Shown: positions 45,626 to 57,701 of the stretch, one piece after another
Layout: each line of letters starts with the position of its first letter
Position numbering within the stretch: the stretch's first letter is position 1
Origin: Tetracentron sinense
Lineage: Eukaryota; Streptophyta; Magnoliopsida; Trochodendrales; Trochodendraceae
Direction: 5' to 3'
Assembly (NCBI GenBank): GCA_015143295.1
Contig: CM026565.1
Location: forward strand, 17,370,548 to 17,434,547
Length of the DNA: 64,000 nucleotides
The notes under the pieces: model-generated
Database searches by the model: none
The model's input: only the letters and a program-made list of their open reading frames with translations
Told to the model about the DNA's origin: nothing
Translations under genes and position numbers: made by a program

Positions 45626-48600
45626 CCATGCTCCGCCTTCGGGTTGTTTAGTTTTCAGAAAAAAAAAAAAAAAAAAAGGGTTTTGGTTGTTATCTCCGTC
45701 AGTCATCTCCGACCGTCCAACCTCGCCGGAACTGAGGTATGTTTTTTAATCTTCTTCCCGAGCCTGTACAAGCATTTTCCATTTCTTCATTTTCCATCTT
45801 CAATCTCGATGACAACAAAAGGGGTTTTTCAAATCTCGTAGGTTTTGTGCAACCGGTAACCTGAACAAGCTGAAAGAGGGAAAAAATTACCTCAATAAAA
45901 AGGGGTAAGAGTAGATGCTGCTCAATTTCTGTTTTGATTGATTTGGTGCTTTTGCCTTGCAATCACGTATTTATTTAAGAGTAGATGCTGCTCAATTTTG
46001 ATTGATTTGGTGCTTTTGCCTTGCAATCTCGTATTTATTTAAGAGTAGATGCTGCTCAATTTCTGTTTCTTTTTAATGATTGAACGAACCCCCCCCTAAC
46101 AACCCTAATTTTGCTACCTGAAGCTGTATCTAGTTGAGTGATGGGCTCCACTCAATAATTATGTATCTTCATAAGTCGAGATGCTTCCTTCCAAATCCCA
46201 ATTAAAGGTTTGAGTATATTTTATCAATCTCCACATTCCGTTCTGAAATTTCGACCAATTGCCTTATTGAACATATCAGCTAGTGATCCTTTGACTCGGT
46301 GTCATGAATGGCAAACATTTTTGTAAGGCTCCATTTGTTTTAATCTAGATTTAAATCTGCAAAAAGGCCGTTGCCAGAAAGGAGATGGAGAGTGGTATAT
46401 TTAATCCATCTTGGTCGGAGATTGGATGGGTTCCATCTCCTGCCGCCACTCTCTGTAGGTACGTTGGGCGGAAAATTCTTTAATTCTTTGAGACCCTATT
46501 CGAGTGTTTCTTAGTTCAATTGTCATGTGCTGTGAGAAATGAGAATGATTCCTTCACAAAGATTAATTTGAGGGCGATTTTTCAAGATTTTTGTGAACCA
46601 TGGGTTTTTTAGATTTAACTTTCGACAAGGAAATAAGATGAATAGGATCCAATCATCTGAAAGATTGACCCCTTTTAGCACTCCATGAATTGTTTTGGAA
46701 AAGACTACAATAGTCCTCTCAACAACAGAGACTCGATGGGCATATTGAGAGTATAACAAGGAATGAAAGCATGAATAAGATGCCCCATTCTACTGAACTT
46801 GAATTCTGCATAAGAACAATGTCCTCTTTTGCATGTTTTAAGTCTTCAGATTCCTAATTCCTACCTACTACGGAGCATTGTTGAATCTTCTGAATCAAGC
46901 TACTGCTTGAGCTTATATAGTCCTTTGAGATGGAAGGAGACTTTAAAAATGTTGTAATTTGGGAGTCTAATGGAGAAGTCAGAAGATGGCCCCTGGAGAT
47001 TCTCTTACATCATTTTCCTTGTCATTGATCTTTGAAGTGATGCTACAATTTCCTTTTCCCATTTTCCTAGAAGTGTCAATGACACGTTGTCTCACTTCTT
47101 TTCCTCCCCTTGCAAAACAAATCTACGATAATCGGTATATAATCCCTTTTAATCATGCTCTCAACAATGACCTAGTTGGATTTCCTATTTCTCTGTCATC
47201 TCATAGTGAAAAAACTCTGATTGTCATTTGTTATTTTCACTTTGTCGTTTTGGTTGTCATCGTATTTGTTCTCCATTGACCTCAAATAAAAGGGTAAATT
47301 CAGGGGTTCTATGAGTTCTATATTTCTTTTGGATTGATAATATTTGAAGTTCTTCTTCCCTCTCTCTCTCTTCGAATCTTTTCAAAGTTTTCATATTCCA
47401 ACAAAGGTAAGATTCTAGGGTTCTTTGTATTTTTATGTTTTTATGGTCCGAGTTCTATGTATTTTGTGTTTTTATGGTCCGGGTTTTTCAAAAAAAAATT
47501 TTAGTGATCTGCTGTGTTTAACTTTTTATGATATGGGGGTCTTTCTCATTTTGTTATCTATTTATTTATTTGTGATCTTAGTCTTGCATACGCTACAGAT
47601 TTGGAGCTAACAAGAGGATGAAAAAGAATTAAAAAAAAACATTAGATGACATTATTCTTTTGTGTAATTGAAGGATCTGAAGGGAAAGGGATGGCCTAAA
47701 AGGACGTGAACGGAGAAAGTGAGAAATGATTTGATAAAACACGCTTAAACCAAATATATGGCTCTTGATAGACTAGAATGGTATATTGTGATTCATGTTG
47801 TTGACCCAAAGTAGTTGGACAAGGCACTGACAAAGAAGAAGAATTATGTTTTGGTTTTGTTATTGGTTTATTTTCTTGGTTAGGTTTGAGAAATGATCAT
47901 ATGGTTGAATCACCGATTAAGAAGTTTAAAGACTATAAGGGATGTAGTTGGTCCAAATGTGGGAGTCGGGTGTTTGACTAACTGTGGTCTTTCTATATTT
48001 ATAGTTTTTATAGGTATGTATATGTAAAGTAGTTAGGACAATGAAAATTTAGGTACTAAAAGATTCATGGTTCAAACATATAATTGATTTTATGTGGGAC
48101 GAACAAGGAGAGCTGTCTTTGATGTTGGAAACTGAGTTTGTAGTCACCATTGATTGTGAGATGATATGATGGAAAAGTATATATATGTTCATTAATAAAA
48201 CCCTGTTTCTTTTGTGCTATGTCCATTTTTACAAACCAAATATCACGACTCCGATTAATATAGTTTTCATAGATGAAACAGTGCAGAAATAGTACACCCC
48301 TAGACTGGATTATCTTTCACTTATGAAGCTAGAACTTATGCGTGAAAGTCTAATTAGGTGATGTTGTGCTTTATTGGTCCCTTGGATGCTCACTTACATA
48401 TTTTGCTTTAGGATGATGAAGAGTTCCTTGATGGTTACTTCAGTAAATCTTTTGGGGATTTCTAGATGCTTATGCATGGCAGCAGGTTTTGCTGTTTCAT
48501 AGGAAGGTTTATAGGGTGGTGGGTCAGTTATTCCTATGTTGGAAGGAATATTTGTTATGAGTTCCCGGATTTTAGGCATGGAAGAGGAATTTTGCTGTTT

Positions 48601-50345
48601 CATAAAAATACAAAGAAAAGTTCAGCTCTTTAAACTTAGCTGGATTCCTCATTTCCATTTCTGCTACACGACCTTTGACTCTGTTTTCATTTACAATATA
48701 TATTGATCTGTCATAAATTTGGGTTGTTATCAAGTACAGGAGAGTTTGGGCATGCTACATTAACCCAGAAATGATGGATTCTTTATATTAATTTCACATA
48801 AGTTAGAGAACTCATAAAAGGAAGAAATTAGCTTACCTTCTCTATTTTGTGTTGATGATCCTTTGAGATCTTGGTATTTCTCTTTTGATATTGTTTTGTC
48901 AAGATCAGCACTTAGGGTTCTTGAAAAGATTTTGAATAAATGTTCGACCTTTAACCATGCTTCGATTGTTGTTACTGGAAATTACTGTACTTCGTTTTGT
49001 TGGAACCTTTGAGATCACCATCTAGGGTTTTTATGGAGAAATCGGACCAATGTGTGATATTTCTGAGTATTTTTGTGGTATCGCGTGGTCTAATTCTTGT
49101 GTTTTTCCTGAGATTATTAGAAAACACTGCATTTTTCTAGGTTGTTGCTTCAATATGATCTGGGGTGATAGGGTTTGCGTGGAGGAATTTTCTAGGTTGT
49201 TGCTTCAATATGATCTGGGGTGATAGGGTTTGCATGGAGGAATTTAGGTCAAATATCGTACTTCAAGTTGTTTGTTTTGCTTTTCAATATCACTGTTTAA
49301 CTTTCCTGATCTTTTTCACTATCACTGTTCAAGTTGTTGATTTCTCTTACTATCTTTCAAGTACATAAGAAGCATCTTTCAAATTGTTACTTTACTGAAG
49401 TAACTGTATATGATTTCATTTTGATCTTTTTATCTTCAGAACTATTTTCTAGGTTTTTTTTTTTGCTTGATCTTCTTCCTCTTTAAATTTTTTGGATTTG
49501 TAGAAATTTCTATAAGAATGAATGATTTTCTTGTATTTGGCTAGGCTAGATATCTCCACATTTTTCTTACATGACTTCAGGAAAATGTGTTGGCTTACTG
49601 TATCGGAATTTGTCTATGATTCTGTGTAGTTCTTCATCCATTTGTCTGAATTTGAAGTCAAGAAGACTGGGTTTTTTGTTTTGTAAATTTGAGAATTAGT
49701 CCTCATTTATTTTCTCTTCGCTGCAGCCTGGTGTTGGGCATTTAGGAGTCCCGTTTCTCTGTCATCCCAGTAGTAGAGAATGATCTAGTTGGCTTTCAGT
49801 TGTGATTTTTGTTGATCTAGTTGGCTTTCAGTTGCTAGTTCAGAGCTTTTGCTCTAATAGCCTTCTTTATGTTTTTATTTTAAATAGAATTACTTCCATT
49901 ATAGCAGTGTTTCCTCCAAAGCCTTCCATGCTTCAAATACTGAAGCAATTTGAAAGATGTAGCGATACCCGCTTTTAAAGGCGTAGATATGAAAGAGGGA
50001 AGGGGGGAGACACAACTATTGGTGCACGTTAGCTAGGACAGCTAAATGATCACCTAAACCTAGCCATCTTTGCAATACCGATACACCTACAAAGACTCCT
50101 GCCTAATACATACATTACCCAATGAAAATAACTTGCGAAATGACGAGAATCCATGGCTTTACTTGACGCAAGAGGCGGGGTGTGGCTCAGTCTCACTTGG
50201 ATCGGTTACACATACCCAATATTTATTTATTTATTTACTTTGTTGGAAACACTTATAATCATTGATGGTGTTGTATTGCGTGTAAATTGAAAACATTTAT
50301 TAAGAGACGGGACTTACATAGCAACTTGTAGTTCTTCAGTATTAA
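45626..50345. other. CACTA interior, noncoding, no gene recognised
   Basis: AT-rich, intron-like sequence with only short frames. It holds a tandem repeat of about 63-70 bp units at 45908-46070 (anchor AAGAGTAGATGCTGCTC three times) and a 55-bp duplication at about 49134-49245. It could be a long 5' untranslated intron of the transposase or captured host sequence; I recognise no protein homology. Confidence 0.45.
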
Positions 50346-50360
50346 GAGGGTCACCCTTGT

Positions 50361-50730
50361 GAGTTTGCATGTGCTGTGTGTGTGTGTGAGTGAGTGGGTG
50401 GTGTGAGTCTTTCCTTGTATTTGCCTTCAGTCATTGCCTTGTGGTATGATTGAGTTTACCAAAAAAAAACCAAAGCCTTAGGGTGAGTGTTTAGTCCCAC
50501 ATCGGGTAACTACTCGAGCATGTTGTCCCATATAAGTTCCTTAGCGCCTCAAACGGTTGGTACCCGTTTTGAGGAGCTCTAGGGTGAAGCTTACATGGGC
50601 TGCATGTGTGTGTGTGTGAGTTTGCATGTGCTGTGTGTGTGTGTGAGTGAGTGGGTGGTGTGAGTGTTTCCTTGTATTTGCCTTCAGTCATTGCCTTGTG
50701 GTATGATTGAGTTTACCAAAAAAAAAAAAA
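50361..50730 (+). mobile_element. Poly(A)-tailed dimeric short retroposon (SINE-like)
   Basis: The insert is flanked by a perfect 15-bp duplication GAGGGTCACCCTTGT (50346-50360 and 50731-50745) and ends in 13 A. It consists of a 5'-truncated monomer (50361-50469, body of 100 bp plus A9) followed by a full monomer of 261 bp (50470-50730), whose last 100 bp before its tail match the first with one visible substitution. The long TSD and A-tail indicate LINE-type target-primed insertion. No A/B-box tRNA-type promoter is seen; instead an snRNA-type USE and TATA lie inside the full monomer. Confidence 0.85.
50494..50536 (+). promoter_or_regulatory. snRNA-type promoter motif: USE plus TATA
   Basis: GTCCCACATCG (50494-50504) is the plant snRNA upstream sequence element, and TATAAG starts at 50531, leaving 26 bp between. 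In plants the short spacing marks Pol III (U6/U3-type) genes and the spacing about 10 bp longer marks Pol II snRNA genes. Directly downstream is a stem-loop with arms CCTCAAACGG / CCGTTTTGAGG (50546-50573). No known snRNA sequence follows. Confidence 0.65.
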
Positions 50731-50745
50731 GAGGGTCACCCTTGT

Positions 50746-52572
50746 AAAAAGCCCAGATATTTACAGCCAAAATAACTTATGCGAATCGCAAACATCTGTT
50801 GAAGTTTCTCCTCTCCATTAAAATTCAAACTGATGACAAAAAAGTCATTGTAGAGCCCGAAGTGAACCTTCCTTCCATTCCTCCGTTAACTTTCCCTAAC
50901 CTACAAGGAACTTGACTTGACTTCAAAGCTGTCCCATGATCGAATCTCTAGTTGGGTTTCTCTTATTTCACCCATTTACGGTGCTGTTGAGATGTGATCT
51001 TTGATCTCTATCTTGGACTGAGATCTCAGTAAAAGCTCTATTGTTTTCAGGCGTTCTCGAGTTGGTTTCTGTGAATCTGGCCACCAACACCTTGATTTCT
51101 TTTTCTGTTGATTTGGGCTACAGCAACAGAAAGCTCGGGTTCCAATATAGGGATTCTCGTCATTTGAAGCCATGGCTTCACTGATTTCCCCTTTTTCTGA
51201 TTGATGAGTTTAGATTTATTTGGTGTTTCCTATCAATTTTGAATTCCTTGGGGGAAATTTGGGTCTGATTTTGGAGGGGTTCATTTCAAGCTGGAATATT
51301 CGCACATGGAGTTGATAATTTTAAACTTTTAATTATATATATATATTTGAGATCGACGAGAGAGAAGAAATAGAGTCATGCGTCCTCTTTTTTGGTAATT
51401 GGATGTAATAAATTTCATTGATGACTATTATTTGATCTAGAAATGTTCAAAAGTAATCTAAAAATGCAAGCTTGTGAATGCATTTTTTTAGTGAATTTGA
51501 TGTTGACTAAATTTGTCTAGTCATTCTTCAGTTTTGATCCAGATAGTTGTTTCAGATGATGATTTCTTTTTTTAGCATTAGTATTGATGTTCTTAAAATG
51601 AAAATAAACATAGAGTTATTATATTTAAATTGGAAGTTATCTTTTTATCTACCTCCATCTATTTTGTTGTTCAGCGTAAATGGGTCTAAAACTTCCATGT
51701 TTGGGTAAGGTTTAGCTAAACAGGGAAGAGATCGTTTTATTTCTTTTGATGCATGTTGTGCTTTCTAGGTACGAAGTCGTGATAACGGCATGATACATGT
51801 CATCACACCATTGGGCTGCATAATTGTTACCACAGGTTATGTTTATAAGAAACTTAGGGGCTTGTGGTCTATGTTAAATGTTTAAACTGCTAATTAAAAG
51901 TGTTTATTTACTAAGTATTGACTGTGTTGGCTTAAGTTCATACTCATGCATGCATTAAACCTTAGATCTCCCGTTCAAGAATCATTGTGTGACAAGTGCA
52001 TTTCTTGTATCACCTATTTGGACGGATTAGTTGTAAACTATGTCGTTTAGTTCTCATGCGGGGCTAAATGCTGGTTAACAACTTATCGGTCTTGTTTGTG
52101 ATAAAATGTATTTGTCTGTATATGATTCTTGAATTGTCCGGTTGGACAGTTTGAGAATGCATAATCTCCAGTGTAGTCAGTTGCTCATGGTTGGTCCAAA
52201 TTGAGGAAAATTTTGTCAGTCGTTTCTCTTGTTCTCTGGGTACATACTTAGACAATGTGGCATGCATGCTTGCCCCTAGTCTAAGTTGTGTACTTAGAGA
52301 ACCATAGAGAAATGCTGCCGAAATTTCCTTGAAATGGAACAAAACACTTGAGCTATTGACTTCTGGGGATTATGCATTCCTGAATGGGATAGGAACACCC
52401 CACCCGTTAGAAGAAGAGTTGATGATGATAGGAAGCATGCATGCATATATATGATTGTGTAGATGGTCAAGTAATTGACACATGTTTTATTAAAACTTAC
52501 TGATGTGATAAACTTTTGATATTTCTCAGAATAACAAACGAAGACGGACTTATAAATCTAATCTTATAACTC
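50746..52572. other. CACTA interior, noncoding
   Basis: No convincing gene. A minus-strand frame from 51173 has a good start context (gccATGGC) but only 65 codons and no recognisable family. The rest is AT-rich and intron-like up to the first TNP2 exon. Confidence 0.4.
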
Positions 52573-52601
52573 ATGGATAAGAGTTGGATTGGAATGTCAA
52601 G

Positions 52602-52693
52602 GTACTTTTATCTATAAGTTTTTATGAAGTATCAAATTAATTATGTATTGTTAGTATCTAAGCAATTGTGAATGCAATTGTTGTATTACATAG
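52602..52693 (+). other. Intron 1 of TNP2 transposase
   Basis: AAG|GTACTT ... TTACATAG|G. Splicing joins codon AG|G and yields the N-terminus expected for the family. Confidence 0.75.
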
Positions 52694-53339
52694 GATGTCA
52701 AAGGAATATATAGAAGGGGTAAAGCAGTTTATACAGTTTGCATTAGCTCGTGGAGCGACTAATAACAATGGCGGTATAAAGTGTTCGTGTCCCAAATGCA
52801 ACAATGTGGTTTACCAAGATAGACTTACAGCTTTCGACCATATGATATGTAATGGATTCGACTTGAATTATAAAATCTGGTTTTATCACGGGGAAGACAT
52901 ATTGCAACACACACCTGCTGTCCAAGTTTCTCAAAATCCTTATGTGCAAGATAGACATAATGAGATGGAAGATATGGTGCACGATGTGTTCGGGGTCCCA
53001 AACCAAGATGAGGCTACTAGTACTCGGGATTCCAATCCTGAGTCTGATAGATTTTTCCAATTGATAAGGGATGCGGGACAGCCTTTGTATCCAGCATGTA
53101 CGAAACACACCAAGTTGTCTTTCATCGTAAGATTATATCACATTAAGTGTCTTAGTGGATGGGGCAATAAGTCATTCACTATGTTGCTTGAGTTGTTGAG
53201 GGAAGTACTCCCTGAGGGTTCAACACTACCAGATACTTACTTTCAGACAAAAAAGGTGATGTCAGATTTGGGGCTTAACTATGATAAAATTGATGCCTGT
53301 CCTAATGATTGCATGCTTTACTGGAAAGAGTCTGCAAAG

Positions 53340-53389
53340 AAGCAAACATGTGACATGTGTGGTGAAGCAAACATGTGACATGTGTGGTG
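53340..53389 (+). repeat. 25-bp tandem duplication in TNP2
   Basis: Two perfect copies, 53340-53364 and 53365-53389, each encoding the KQTCDMCGE segment. Since 25 is not a multiple of three, the duplication alone explains the frame change between 52694-53378 and the frame that continues to 54630. Confidence 0.95.
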
Positions 53390-55451
53390 AATCAAGATGG
53401 AAGGCAGGGGATGATCAAGCGGAACGCAAGAAGAAAACTCCGGCAAAGATTTTGCGTCACTTCCCATTAAAACCCAGGTTACAAAGGTTGTTCATGTCAT
53501 CCAAGACTGCTACTGAAATGAGATGGCATGATGAGGATCGAACTAAGGATGGGATGTTAAGGCATCCTGCAGACTCACCAGCTTGGGAAAATTTGGATAA
53601 AAAGTATCATTTGTTCGCCTCAGATGCTCGCAATGTCAGGCTTGGGTTGGCGAGTGATGGCTTCAATCCATTTAGGACGATGAGTATTGCTCACAGCACA
53701 TGGCCGGTGGTTCTTATTCCCTATAACTTGCCCCCGTGGATGTGTATAAAGCAGCCGAACTTTATTCTGTCCTTACTTATTCCCGGTCCCTCTGGGCCAG
53801 GAAATGCAATTGATGTTTACATGAGGCCTCTAGTTGAGGAGTTGAAGGACTTGTGGGAGAATGGGTTGACAACTTATGATGCGTCAAAGAAGGAGACATT
53901 TGTAATGCGTGCGGCATTGCTCTGGACCATTAGCGACTTCCCAGGGTATTCCATGTTGTCAGGTTGGAGCACGAAAGGAAAGTTGGCATGCCCTTCATGC
54001 CATAAGGACACTTGTAGCCGACACTTGTCTAAGAGCAAGAAGCAATGTTACATGGGGCACCGTCGTTTCTTAAAGCCGGATCACAAGTTTCGGAGGAATA
54101 GAAACTCTTTCGATGGCACTATAGAGTTCAGATGTGCTCCAACTCCATTCTCTGGGTCTGATGTGTTGTCTCAGTTGGAGGGTATTCCTTTCTCCCTTGG
54201 TAAGAAAACTGGGCAAACAGGACGAAGGCAGACGAGCCATGAGGATATGCCGTATAATTGGAAGAAGAAGAGTATATTCTTCGAGTTGCCATACTGGGAG
54301 CATAATTTGTTGAGGCACAACCTTGATGTAATGCTTATTGAGAAAAATGTATGTGACAATGTGATTGGGACTTTGTTAGGTTTGGGAGGAAAATCTAAGG
54401 ATGGTTTAAAAGCGCGTAACGACTTGGTTGAAATGGGAATTCGGCATGCACTTCACCCTCAGTTGCTGCCTGGCAGAAGCAAAGTTTATCTGCCCCCTGC
54501 ATGCTTTTCGATGGACAAGAATGAGAAAGAGTTATTTTGCAAAGTTTTGAAGAGTGTGAAGGTTCCAGATAGTTACTCGTCAAATATTGCAAGACATGTC
54601 AATATCAAGAGCGTAAAATTTATGGACTAAAGAGTCACGACTCTCATGTTATAATGCAACAATTCCTACCACTTGGCTGTGAGGAAAACATTGCCGAATA
54701 ATGTAACTTCAGTCTTAATTGAATTGAGCAATTTCTTCTTGGTATATGTTCAAAAGTCTATCAAGTGGAGGATTTGAGACGGTTTAGAGGAGAAAATTGC
54801 GCTTACACTTTGTTATTTAGAGAAAACTTTCCCACCGACTTTCTTTGATATTATGGTGCACTTGCCTATACACCTGGCCGCAGAGGCAAGACTAGGTGGA
54901 CCTGTACAATACCGGTGGATGTATCCTATCGAAAGGTATGCCTTCAATTATAATTTTATAGTTGTGTTCAAACTTCTTGTTATCGAGAATTTCTCTTATC
55001 TTAACAAATTTAATTCATATAGGTACTTATATACACTGAAAGTCTTATGTGCGCAATCGAGCCCGACCAGAGGGTTCCATTGCAGAAGGGTACTTGGCAG
55101 AAGAAAGCATGACATTCTGCTCCAGGTATCTAAATAATATGGAATCGAGATTAAACAGGCGATGAGGAATGACGATGACAGTGGAATAGGTAGTGCAGAG
55201 CCATATATTTAAGTGACTTAGAAGGGCAGCAGGCACCGCGTTATGTGTAATTAACTGCGATAAAGTCACAAAAGATATAGAGTAAGAGCACAATCTCATA
55301 TATGTTGTTCGTTACTTATGATTTTTATGTTGGTTGTACGTACAAATGATTGGAAAAATGATATTCTTTGCAGGCCAGCACTAAATGTACTTGAAAATGA
55401 AATGACAAATCAAAGACCTCGAATGAACCCCCGCGAAATCCAAAAAAAGCA

Positions 55452-55480
55452 NNNNNNNNNNNNNNNNNNNNNNNNNNNNN
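55452..55480. other. Assembly gap (29 N)
   Basis: The run of N is bounded on the left by the last TNP2 exon and on the right by a poly-C tract. The joined sequences are unrelated, and the true distance between them is unknown. Confidence 0.98.
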
Positions 55481-56219
55481 CCCCCCCCCCCCCCCCCCAC
55501 CCCCGTCCCCCCACCCCCCCACCGTTGGAGAAATCCTATTGAATTAGCATTTGATTGGTGTTGGAAATCCCTTAATTAAGGAATACCTTTTGGAAAATGA
55601 CTCTTTTAATTAGTAGGATCCGATATACTAAAGAATTATAGCTAAAGTAGGATTTATTTAAATATTAATAATAAGAGTTTATATAATAAATAACTCCTAA
55701 GGTGAGAAGCGGTAGTTGGAGTAGGATTTTTGGATTGATCCCAATCTATAAATACCCCAACACCCAAAAGTATGGCGTACAAACGTCATTAATTCTCCAG
55801 AATTTTTTCTCTCCTCTCTCTCTCCAAAACCATGAGCCTTAGGGTATTCCCTAGGATTTTATGCGTACAAGGGTGCATCCAAGTTGGGTTTTTCGATTCA
55901 AGGGTTTGGGGGATAGCAAGTTACACCAGTACTCCAAATTCTTCCTTTGACTTCTTAAATGTTCCAAGTAGAGATTCTAAAGCTTTGGGGGGATAACGAA
56001 GAACAAGAATCGAATCGAGTATTATTTCACCGAGGAAATCCCCCTCTACAAAAAGTTCTGAGATCGAGTGGCTAGTAGCTCCTTTCTTTTTTCCGGTGAA
56101 CATCATTCACGACGTACTATGACTGAATTATTAATCATAGATAATTTTAGTTGCTTTCTATGGTGTAAAGATCATCGGGATCCAGTTTCCGCATAATTTT
56201 TTATCCGGATCCCCCTTCA
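55481..56219 (+). repeat. Copia LTR tail, second copy, indel-rich
   Basis: Corresponds to 34653-35363. Many one- or two-base insertions and deletions relative to the first copy, often in short homopolymers, concentrate between 55500 and 56130 and fade further from the gap. The TATAAATA box is retained (about 55746). Confidence 0.8.
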
Positions 56220-57701
56220 TCCCACACAACATTCCCCATCCTCCTTAACTCTTATACGGGTCTTAATAACCCAAAAACATCATTGATTCCATTCATTATC
56301 ATTCAAACACCCATATTTACAAATTATCATTTTCATTCATTTTTGTTTTTCCAAACCTAACTCAATCAAGATTCACGAAATTAAAAGACATAGATTATCA
56401 CATAAGATCATTACTCAATCAATGAACGTGTTAAATGTAGATTCTTGAAATTGAAGCATGAATATTTAAAACCCTATAAACCATGCCATTTTCATCTTTA
56501 AACCAAGAGATCATCATCATATGCTCAAAATCACAAGGTTCACACAAGAACCTGAAAAACAGAGAAGGTAGGAGATTTCACCTTGATTATTCGGCGATTT
56601 CCCCGTACGGTTGGCTTTCCTTTCCCTTTCTTCTTTTTCTCTTTTTCCTTTTCCTTTTCCTTTTCTTCTCTTATTCTTCTTGGTTTTCCCCCTTGGTTCC
56701 CTTTGAAGCCACCGAATAGAGAGGGAGGGAGAGGGAGGTGGGAGCATGAGGGAGAGCAAGGGAGTGAGAGGGCTGAAACGTAATGGGGAGGGGGCTTGCT
56801 TTTGATCTTTTGCATATATATATATATATATATATAAAGGGCATGACCTTAGTACTTAGGCATGGGCCAAAGTACGGGTCAAGCATGGGCCTTGTACTTG
56901 GGGTGATGTCATCCTCATCACTACTCACTTAATGTCGCTTTCGACACGAATCGGTGTACGATTCGACCGATGTGACGTTCTAACCACTATTGACTGTGTT
57001 TTATGTGCACAGGTGTGGCTACTATTGTTTGGCCGAGGTAGGTACGGGCCCCACAAGTAGGGATATCAATGGGTTGGATTCGGACTAGATCTGCCTAGAT
57101 CCGAATCTGATCCGATTAAGAATTCGACATATCCGAATCTGATCCGAGATCTGTCGGATCATTAATTAATCGATCAGAATCTGATTATATTTTTAAGATC
57201 CGATCCGATCCAATCCGATCCGATTAATATTCATTTTTTTTTTAAAAATCTATTTTAATAATATAAAAATCTATTATTACCTTAATTAACTTTAATTAAT
57301 GTTAATTTTTTTTAAATTAATACTTTATCTATAAAAAATCTATTTAATATATTTAAAACGATTTTTAAAAGTTAATATAATCGGAATAGATCATCCTATA
57401 TCCGGATTTGATCCGATTATAATCGGATTCCACCGACCCGATCAGAATCCGATCCGACGGATCACATATAAGGTCCAAAGTCCGGCTAATTAGATCGGTT
57501 CCAGATCATGATCTGATCCATTGACAACCCTACCCACAAGTAACTGCCCGAACACTGAGAATACTTTATCGGGTTACCAAAAAATAGGGTAAAATAATAT
57601 TTTAATAATATTTTGATGCCATTAATTAATTTAATTTAATTTAATTTAATTAAGTGGGCTTACGACCCAATAATTTTATGTTTAAAATCTGGGTCGTGAC
57701 A
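56220..57701 (-). repeat. Minus-strand gypsy-type LTR, second copy
   Basis: Corresponds to 35364-36833 and ends at the same TGTCACGACC (minus strand) boundary. The TA microsatellite is longer here. Confidence 0.55.
57058..57532. mobile_element. hAT-type MITE, second copy
   Basis: Same length (475 bp), same TIRs and same CCCACAAG duplications (57050-57057 and 57533-57540) as 36200-36674, so the MITE was present before the region was duplicated or split into haplotypes. Confidence 0.88.

Larger units (their letters stand above)
45188..55451 (+). mobile_element. CACTA (En/Spm) transposon, 5' end to gap
   Basis: The terminal repeat starts CACTACAAAAAAATAGGG. It is inserted in the Tat RNase H after CTA (45185-45187), the usual 3-bp target size. 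Subterminal hairpins follow at once. The TNP2 transposase lies in the last 3 kb and runs into the N gap. The 3' TIR and second TSD copy are not in the window, so total length is unknown. About 7 kb between the subterminal zone and TNP2 has no recognisable coding sequence. Confidence 0.85.
52573..55451 (+). pseudogene. TNP2-type CACTA transposase, broken, four exons
   Basis: Exon 1 (52573-52601) encodes MDKSWIGMS and splices over a 92-bp intron (52602-52693, GT-AG) into MSKEYIEGVKQFIQFA, the transposase-associated domain. The tnp2 domain follows (about 53400-54600: RWHDEDRTKDGMLRHPADS, WSTKGKLACPSC). A 25-bp direct duplication (53340-53389, AAGCAAACATGTGACATGTG...) shifts the frame. One-base losses near 54628 and 54672 and one gain near 55042 shift it again. 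Intron 2 is 54936-55022 (87 bp). Exon 3 encodes a DUF4218-like block (YVRNRARPEGSIAEGYL) in another frame. A final exon from 55374 enters the gap. It would cut and rejoin DNA at the CACTA termini if intact. Confidence 0.88.

Noticed and set aside
45351..45841. 132- and 108-residue plus-strand proteins rich in Pro/Ser/Leu
   Set aside because: They come from the 41-bp C/T-rich tandem repeat and run off into unrelated sequence.
50976..51173. 65-residue minus-strand gene with good start context
   Set aside because: Too short, no recognisable family, no splice signals that extend it, and it lies inside a noncoding CACTA interior.
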